Source of the DNA: Larix kaempferi
Taxonomy: Eukaryota > Streptophyta > Pinopsida > Pinales > Pinaceae
Reading direction: 5' to 3'
Length of the DNA: 64,000 bases
NCBI GenBank assembly: GCA_027924585.1
Contig: BSBM01000123.1
Coordinates: 14,772,001-14,836,000, forward strand
Numbering within the stretch: the first letter of the stretch is position 1; each line of letters begins with the position of its first letter. This document shows positions 57,906 to 64,000 of this stretch, piece by piece. The notes under the pieces were generated by a model. The model was not told the origin of the DNA. It worked only from the letters and a program-made list of their open reading frames with translations, and did not search any database. The translations under genes and the position numbers were made by a program.

Positions 57906-58883
57906 GTGATTCTACTCCTGTATGTGGATGACTTATTTGTAACAGGAGATGACAGATTGATTGCAGATACTAAGAGGAAGCTTGCTGCTGAGGTTGATAT
58001 GAAAGTTTTGGGAATGATGCATTATTTCCTAGGTATGGAGGTGTGGCAGAATTCAGGTGGGATCTTCCTTGGTCAAGGGAAGTACACAGTAGATATCCTG
58101 AAGAGATTTGGGATGATGGATTGCAAGGCCATGGCCACACCTATGGAATCGAATCTGAAGATTCTATGTGATGCTTCATCTGAGCCGGTTGATGTCTCTA
58201 TGTATCGTCAGATGATTGGGTCCTTGATGTACTTGACGAACACTAGACCAGATATTTGCTTTGCAGTGAACACATTGAGCCAGTTCCTGACGGATCCAAG
58301 GAGTGTTCACCTGGTTGCTGTAAAGCATGTCCTGAGGTACCTGAAGGGTACAGTGGATTATGGGCTCAAGTATGAAGTGAATCAAAAGTTTAACCTGCAG
58401 GGTTATGTTGATTCAAATTGGGCTGGCAGTGCTACAGATAGGAAGAGCACATCTGGGTGTTGCTTCAGTATGGGATTAGGTGTGATCTCTTGGTTTAGCA
58501 AGAATCAGTCCTATGTAGCACTGAGTATAGCTGAGGCAGAGTATGTTGCAGCGTGCTTAGCTAGTTGTGAGGTAGTATGGGTACGGAAGCTATTGTCTAA
58601 GTTATTTGATCTCCCACTGGATGCTACTGGTATCTTTTGTGATAACCAGACTTGTGTGAATCTGTCTAAGAACCCAATGTTTCATGACAAGTCGAAACAC
58701 ATAGAGATCAAATATCACTATATCAGGGATATGGTGTAGAGAGGAGCCATGAAGCTCCTGTATGTTGTGACGGAGGAGCAGATTGCATATGTGCTGACGA
58801 AACCACTAGCCAGGGTGAAGTTCGAGCACTTCAGGGAGAGGCTTAGTATTCTTCAGATTGACGACACTTCGAGGAAAAAGTGA
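57906..58883 (+). pseudogene. pol: Copia-3 RT catalytic half and RNase H
   Basis: The frame is open for 277 codons. It has the catalytic box LLYVDDLF (near 57912-57940), the thumb (GMEVWQNSGGIFLGQGKYTV), then RNase H with DSNWAGSATDRKSTSGCCFS (first Asp), the Glu in SIAEAEYVAA, CDNQTCVNLSKNPMFHDKSK and HIEIKYHYIRDMV. A TAG at 58737 precedes the last segment, which ends LTKPLARVKFEHFRERL...DDTSRKK with the natural TGA at 58881-58883. Confidence 0.9.
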
Positions 58884-58963
58884 TGGACACATTTGCTGAA
58901 GCCATTCCAAGCATATATGAAGGAGGATCCTTCACATGGCTGTGGATGTAAGTGTTGGATGAT

Positions 58964-59516
58964 GAGCATCAGGACGATGCTCTAGTTACTGCTCTGTATA
59001 TGCATCATATTGATTCTAGATATGATCAGTTCGATCATTTACATTTGTATGTATGTACACATTGTGTTGATGCTGGATATGATCAGTTGGATCATTTATA
59101 TTTGTATGTATGTACGCATCGAATTGATGCTGGATATGATTAGTTGGATCATTTATATGTATGTACGCATCATGTTGGATGCTTGGACCATCAATCTGTA
59201 TATGTATCAGGTGGATACATTGTATGATCAGGTAGATCATGTATGTTGATATCTAGCATGTATTTGTATTTGTATCAGGTGGATACACTGTATGATCAGA
59301 TGGATCATGTATGATGATATGTATCAGGTAGATACTTGGTATGCATCAGGTGGACGCATTGTATGATCAGGTTGATCACGATGATGAGCTTTAGGATGTA
59401 GCTCCAGATGATATGTACCAGGATGGTACACTGATGATGATCAGTATGGTCATGGGCATCATGATGATGCCTCGTGCGATGATGATCCATTGGATCATGA
59501 GTATCAGATTGATACT
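58964..59516 (+). repeat. Hairpin array in the Copia-3 3' UTR
   Basis: About 18 stem-loops in 550 bp. Clear ones: GAGCATC-AGGAC-GATGCTC (58964-58982), ATGATC-AGTTG-GATCAT (59079-59095), GCATC-GAATT-GATGC (59116-59130), ATGTATC-AGGTG-GATACAT (59202-59220), TGTACC-AGGAT-GGTACA (59414-59430), GGCATC-ATGAT-GATGCC (59455-59471), AGTATC-AGATT-GATACT (59500-59516). Loops are 5 nt, often AGGTN or AGTTN. Inner stem is usually ATC/GAT, with outer bases changing in matched pairs. No protein is encoded. Confidence 0.88.
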
Positions 59517-59549
59517 TGGAGGTCAGAGATGATATGTGGTAGGTTGTGC

Positions 59550-60110
59550 AAATGGCATGTAATCAATCCTGGATGATCTTGCCGGTCGTGCTGCGGCACA
59601 TAAATGTTCCTAGGGTACTCTTTCCGGTATTGCTATGTAGTATGTAATCAATCCTCAGATATCCGATAGGTTGAGATGTGTGCTCGTAATCAGTTTTGGG
59701 ATGAGGTATTACTGCGAAGACATGTAATTAGTCCTGGAGATTCGATAGGTTGAGCTGTGTGCTCGTAATTAGTCCTGGGATGCTCTTTAGAGATCTTTCC
59801 AGTCGTGCTGCGGTACATATATGTTTCTGGGATTCTCTTTAAAGGTTTTTTCTATCCACATGTAATCAGTCCTGGAGATCCGAGAGGTTGAGCTATATGC
59901 TCGTAATAAGTCCTGCGATGCTCTTTAGAGATCTTGTCGGTCATGCCGCGGCACATAAATGTGCCTGGGATGCTCTTTAAAGGTATTTTGGAGGAGATGC
60001 ATGTAATCAATCCTGGGAGATCTTGCTGGTCATGCTTAGGCACATAAATGTTCCTGGGATACTCTTTCTGGTATTGTATATGCACATAAAATTAGTCCTG
60101 AGAGGCCACC
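59550..60110 (+). repeat. Modular tandem repeats in the Copia-3 3' UTR
   Basis: Recurring modules TGTAATCAGTCCTGG, CGATAGGTTGAGCTGTGTGCT, GATGCTCTTTAGAGATCTT and GGCACATAAATGTTCCTGGGA alternate with variable order and spacing. Copia-1 has the same modules in reverse (13380-14000). Not coding. Confidence 0.78.
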
Positions 60111-60265
60111 TCTATCAGACCATTTGCACAGATGATGAAGACCTGCAGATGGTGTGCCTACATCTAGTATGAAAAAGGACTGGCTCTGTAGAACTTCCTA
60201 TGATGCGTAGAGTTAGAGATTGGTTGAGATAGCAGCAGCAATGACGATGATGATGACGATGATCC

Positions 60266-60640
60266 TGTTAGGAACCCATGTCTTTACTTTGTTAGTATAT
60301 TGTTGTTGGACGCATATGCTTTGTAAGTCATCCCGTAGTATTTGTTGATCAATAGTTTATGTTATTGTTGTTGGCGCATATGCTTTGTAACTCGCCTGTA
60401 GTATTGTTGATCCATAGTTTGTAATGGCCCATGGTTTTGACCCATAGTTTTGGCGCCTAGACTTAGTATATAAGTGTGTGTTGAGACCTATGAAGGCACC
60501 GTGAAGTTATTTGTATTGAGCTTTCTCAAAGGAGGTTGCCCCATCGAAGTGGCATGTGATCAATATAAAAGTGATTCTGAGTTCTGTCATTTCTTCTATT
60601 TTGCATATTCTTATTAATTAATTGTTGCACGTGCTTCACA
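60266..60640 (+). repeat. Gypsy-D 5' LTR
   Basis: TGTTAGGAACCC to GTGCTTCACA. TATATAA at 60467-60473. A tandem duplication of about 65 bp (TTGTTGTTGG...GCGCATATGCTTTGTAA) lies in U3 at about 60300-60420. The left end is fixed by comparison with Copia-1, where the interrupted sequence continues. Confidence 0.85.
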
Positions 60641-60642
60641 TC

Positions 60643-60654
60643 TGGTATCAGAGC
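60643..60654 (+). promoter_or_regulatory. Primer binding site of Gypsy-D
   Basis: TGGTATCAGAGC lies two bases after the LTR end; initiator Met tRNA. Confidence 0.9.
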
Positions 60655-61699
60655 ACTTTCTTGGGCTCACTGGGTGAAATTTCTGCCAAATTGTTTTTCG
60701 CATCTGTTGCAAGTTCGGATTTGGGAATAATCCCTATCTGCTTAACTGTGGGAAGTACTTGGGCATAAGCCCTAAAACTCATTGTGAGGAGTACCACAGG
60801 AACCCCGAAGTAGCTGGCCCATTGAGAGGACCTGCCAGCAAAAAGGGCAACGACCCCTACCTGATTAACTAGTTCCCACCCGTGAGGTAAACCTAGAGCT
60901 GTCATTTGTGGCAAAGCGGTTATCAGTTTTACCTGAGCCGTGGAGTGAGGGCTACTGCCCCAATACGCAAGTCGTCAGACAGCATTGGTGGCCGAGTGAA
61001 ACCCTTGAACTGTTAGGAAGCCGCACATACCTGGGGTCCATATCTATTTTCAGTTGAACTGTTGTCGATCACTGCTGCGCCGTTTCAGATCCAGCCATTC
61101 AGATCCATTCTGCAAGCCGTTCCAGATCCAGCCATTTTCAATCCATTCGGCGCCATTTCAGATCCCTCTATTTCTGCTCACTTTTGGGCCATTGCAGATA
61201 TATCTGTTCCAGATCCCTTCTGAGCCATAGCCACTCCAGTCTGAACAAAAAAAAAAAGTTTTTTCTCCATATCTCCCTTGTTTTCACTCTGTTTCCCTTG
61301 AAATTTTCGGGGAACCCCTGTCATCCCATTCTGCATATTTCATACCTGAGGACTCTATCCCCAATTCCCCTTCCCAAAGCCTGAAATCCCACATTTGTCT
61401 ATTTTTAGGGTTTGCCATAACTTCCTCAGATTTCACCCAATCACATTCAAATTTTACCACAAAGTTTCTTTCTGAATTCTGCTTCTTTGTTCCCCTCTGC
61501 CAAATTTTTCCATTCTTTCACCCCGCTTCTGAACTACTCATTTTTGCTTCCCTGTCTATTCGACAATGTCCAAAACCTAGTCAAACCCCAATTACCCTTC
61601 AGATTTTTTCCCAAGTCCAGATTTTCCTTTACTGAAGCAGTTTTTTTTTTTTTTTCCTACCTAGTCAACCAAAAAAAAAGAAAAACAAAACTCCTGATT
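60655..61699 (+). other. Gypsy-D leader
   Basis: About 1 kb, C- and T-rich towards gag, with a poly-T run at 61641-61656. Short repeats of CCATTCAGATCC type occur at 61080-61210. The open frame 61487-61699 upstream of gag is Phe-rich and probably not translated. No gene seen. Confidence 0.6.
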
Positions 61700-62560
61700 A
61701 TGGTTGTCACCCATGCAGGAGCAAAAACCATGGAAGACACACTTGCAGCCATCCAATCCAAACTCCAGGATCTGGATGAAAAATTTCTCGGCCTCTATCT
61801 TGAACATTCAGCTATGAACAACAAACGGCAGTCCGAGTCTTCATTAGACAATGGGTTCTCTTCTTCCAGCAATTTCCATGGTCCGAAGCTTGATTTTCCT
61901 CGCTTCAATGGTACCGATCCAACTAGATAGATCTATCGTGCAGAACAGTATTTCAGTCTGCGTAATACTTTTGATGTCAACAAAGTTTCGCTGGAATCCT
62001 TTCATTTGGAACAGGAAGCTCTTCAATGGTACCGTTGGTACATCAAGGCTCATGAAGAGCCAAAATGGCCAGACTTTTGCCAGCTCCTTTTGCAACGATT
62101 TGGTCCTAGTGCTTTTGATGACTTCAGAGGAGCCCTCACTAAACTTCGCCAAATTGGCATTGTGAGGGAGTATCAAACCGCATTTGAGAAACTAGCCAAC
62201 CACACCGAAGGATTGTCTGATGACTTTTACCGGAGTTGTTTTATCAGTGGTCTAAAGGATTCTATCTGCTCTGAGGTCAAAATGTTCTGTCCCAACACAA
62301 TGATGGAATCCCTAGGGTTGGCTAAGTTGGCAGAAGACAAGGTTGCATCCCAACAACGCTCCAAGCCCACTTTTGTTCCCTTCCAAAATATGGGTTCTCA
62401 ACGACCACCTATACCGCACGCTCCTCGACCAACTCCTATCAAGCGTTTGTCTGAAATAGAGATGCAAGCACGTAGATAAAAGGGGCTTTGCTATAATTGT
62501 GATGAGAAATTCACTCGGGGACATAGATGTGTTCAACAAAAGCTCTATCTCTTAGATGTG
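61700..62560 (+). pseudogene. gag: Gypsy-D gag
   Basis: ATG at 61700 (MVVTHAGAKTMEDTLAAIQ) begins with a coiled-coil-like segment, then PKLDFPRFNGTDPTR with a TAG at 61927 for the expected Trp. The gag domain follows: EALQWYRWYIKAHEEPKWPD, LLQRFGPSAFDDFRGALTKL, EYQTAFEKLANHTEGL. It ends with the knuckle CYNCDEKFTRGHRC (62490-62531), a form typical of plant chromoviruses, after a TAA at 62477. Two stops break it. Confidence 0.87.
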
Positions 62561-64000
62561 GATTCTCCGCCTGCCTCTGAAATTGGTGACGAAGATCCAG
62601 AAACACTGGATGCTCCGGTCGACATTCAGGAACCACCTATTGACCCTCCGTCTCAGGATGACCAGCCAGAGATATCTCTCCATGCTTTAGCTAGAATCAC
62701 CACCCCCCAAACAATGCGGGTCAGGGGTTACTTCAAGAAGCTTCCTCTTACAATACTCATTGATTTCGGTAGCACTCATAATTTCATTGAGCCTCAAATC
62801 GCCAAACAAGCTGATTGTTTTATCCATCCTTGCTCCAACTTTGATGTCATGGTTGCCAATGGGGGCACCTTACCTTGAAAAGGGAAGTGTCGAAATGTGC
62901 GTATCTCTATGGGAGATTATACCTTGTGCTATGACATGTTTGCCTTGACCTTAGGCGGATGTGATGTGGTTTTGGGCGCTTAATGGCTACGCACACTTGA
63001 CCCTATCTTATGGGATTTTGCTTAACTTTGGATGCAGTTTTCCCTCAATGGACAAAAACACACATTGACAGGATTACAACCAGGTTCTCTCAGCATCATC
63101 AGTTCACATCGCATGGAAAAACTCCTCAAGAAGAATTCACATGGTGTCATCACTCAGCTCCATTCCATTCAGATGCAACCATCAGCGGTCTCCACTACTC
63201 GTTTGGATCTACAACAAATTCTGGATCGATATATAGGTGTATTTGCTGAACCAGTGGGATTGCCACATTCCAGGCCAGAAGACCATCATATTCAGCTCCT
63301 TCCTGGAAATGTTCCTCCCAACATCAGGCCCTATTGCTACCCATTTCACCAAAAAATGGAGATTGAAATGCTCGTTCGGGACTTATTGAAGCAAGGTATT
63401 ATTCGCCCAAGCACTAGTTCCTTTTCTTCTCCAGTTATTCTTGTCCACAAAAAAGATGGGTCATGGCGCCTTTGCATTGACTTCTGACCACTTAATCACC
63501 TCACTATCAAGGATAAGTTTCCAATTCCTATTGTTGATGAGCTTCTTTATGAGCTTCATGGGGCTCACTTTTTTTTCAAGTTGGATCTTCATTCTAGGTA
63601 TCATCAAATTCGGGTTCATGAGGATGATATCCCTAAAATAGCTTTCCGCACACATGATGGCCATTATGAGTTTTTGGTCATGCCCTTTGGCCTCACTAAT
63701 GCTCCTTCCACATTCCAGGCCTTAATGAATAAAATATTTCGACCCTACTTGCGGAAATTCATTCTGGTATTCTTTGATGATATCCTCATCTACAGTAAAA
63801 CATGGGATGAACATATCTAGCATCTGGATCTTGTCATGCAACTTTTCTCTGACCATCATCTCCATGCCAAGCAGTCTAAATGTGTTTTTTGATAGAAGGA
63901 AGTTGAGTATGTTGGGAACATTATCTCAGCACAAGGGGTTCGCATGGATCCTTCCAAAATCGATGCCATGAACAATTGGCCGCATCCTCAGACACTCAAG
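62561..64000 (+). pseudogene. pol: Gypsy-D protease and reverse transcriptase (incomplete at window end)
   Basis: The protease region has LTILIDFGSTHNFIEPQIAK (DFGS where DSGS or DTGS is usual). Stops follow at 62876, about 62981 and 63022. RT from about 63330 shows LLKQGIIRPSTSSFSSPVIL, KKDGSWRLCIDF then TGA 63485, [40 protein letters not shown] and the catalytic box [10 protein letters not shown] (near 63768-63795). TAG at 63818 and TGA TAG near 63891 interrupt. RNase H and integrase lie beyond the window. Confidence 0.87.

Larger units (their letters stand above)
53664..60265 (+). mobile_element. Copia-3, nearly complete Ty1/copia element (3' end interrupted by Gypsy-D)
   Basis: Inserted in Gypsy-C; the last bases before it, AGAGG, are the likely target duplication, but the right side is outside the window. 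It has a 604-bp 5' LTR, primer site, leader, gag-pol of about 4 kb and a repeat-rich 3' UTR. Eight in-frame stops and one frameshift are the only coding faults. It shares LTR ends, leader and hairpin array with Copia-1 and Copia-2, so it represents the parent-type element of that family. Gypsy-D cuts the 3' UTR at 60266. Confidence 0.92.
60266..64000 (+). mobile_element. Gypsy-D, Ty3/gypsy chromovirus-type element (5' part)
   Basis: Inserted in the Copia-3 3' UTR after GATCC (the likely target duplication, right side not in the window). It has a 375-bp LTR, a Met primer site, a 1-kb leader, then gag, protease and RT running off the end. The short LTR and the gag and zinc-knuckle style fit a chromovirus, possibly the Reina lineage (inference; the chromodomain is not in view). 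Coding is interrupted by about nine stops. Confidence 0.87.

Noticed and set aside
60648-60914. Minus-strand open frame just after the Gypsy-D primer site
   Set aside because: It is antisense to the element leader and without any known motif.
1-64000. Host gene exons between elements
   Set aside because: I looked for coding sequence outside retrotransposon domains in all frames. Every long frame was gag, protease, RT, RNase H or integrase, or a shadow; the unassigned Copia-1/2 internal region is the only place where a captured host fragment remains possible.

Overview
This window is repeat DNA from a plant nuclear genome. I found no host gene, tRNA or rRNA gene. Every stretch can be placed in an LTR retrotransposon or its UTRs. 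The pol genes (Ty3/gypsy chromovirus, Ty3/gypsy Tat/Ogre-like, Ty1/copia), the initiator-Met and Arg tRNA primer sites, and nesting up to four insertions deep all point to a large, retrotransposon-rich angiosperm genome. The species cannot be told from the sequence.

Layout. The oldest layer is a tandem run of a chromovirus (here Gypsy-A, Tekay/Del-like, LTR about 4.27 kb). It comprises A1 internal 1-4288, a shared full LTR 4289-8554, a short internal stub 8555-9135 fused to a truncated LTR 9136-12205, A2 internal 12206-46550 and a third LTR 46551-50114. A2 is split by Copia-1 (12480-19512, minus strand, TSD GAACT) and by Gypsy-B (20707-43160, plus strand, Tat/Ogre-like, TSD CTCTT). Gypsy-B is split by Copia-2 (23041-32267, minus, TSD CACAG). 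The 5' LTR of Copia-2 is split by a truncated Tat copy, B-prime (29465-32138, minus, TSD CTTCC). The third Gypsy-A LTR is broken at 50115 by Gypsy-C (minus, Tat-like, lacking RT to integrase). Gypsy-C is broken at 53664 by Copia-3 (plus, nearly complete gag-pol), and the 3' UTR of Copia-3 is broken at 60266 by Gypsy-D (plus, chromovirus, runs off the end).

How the parts relate. Copia-3 is the nearly autonomous relative of Copia-1 and Copia-2. Those two share internal losses and look like a non-autonomous subfamily mobilised in trans. Two of the differences among the three copia copies have exact GT...AG borders, as if spliced RNA had been reverse transcribed. All coding regions are broken, mostly by stops that C-to-T or G-to-A change explains.

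The most unusual structure is non-coding. The 3' UTRs of the copia elements, and separately that of Gypsy-B, hold arrays of short hairpins. Within each array the loop and inner stem are conserved, while the outer stem bases vary in compensating pairs. Gypsy-B also has a degenerate gypsy-type RNase H plus a second RNase H with all four catalytic acids, encoded after integrase.
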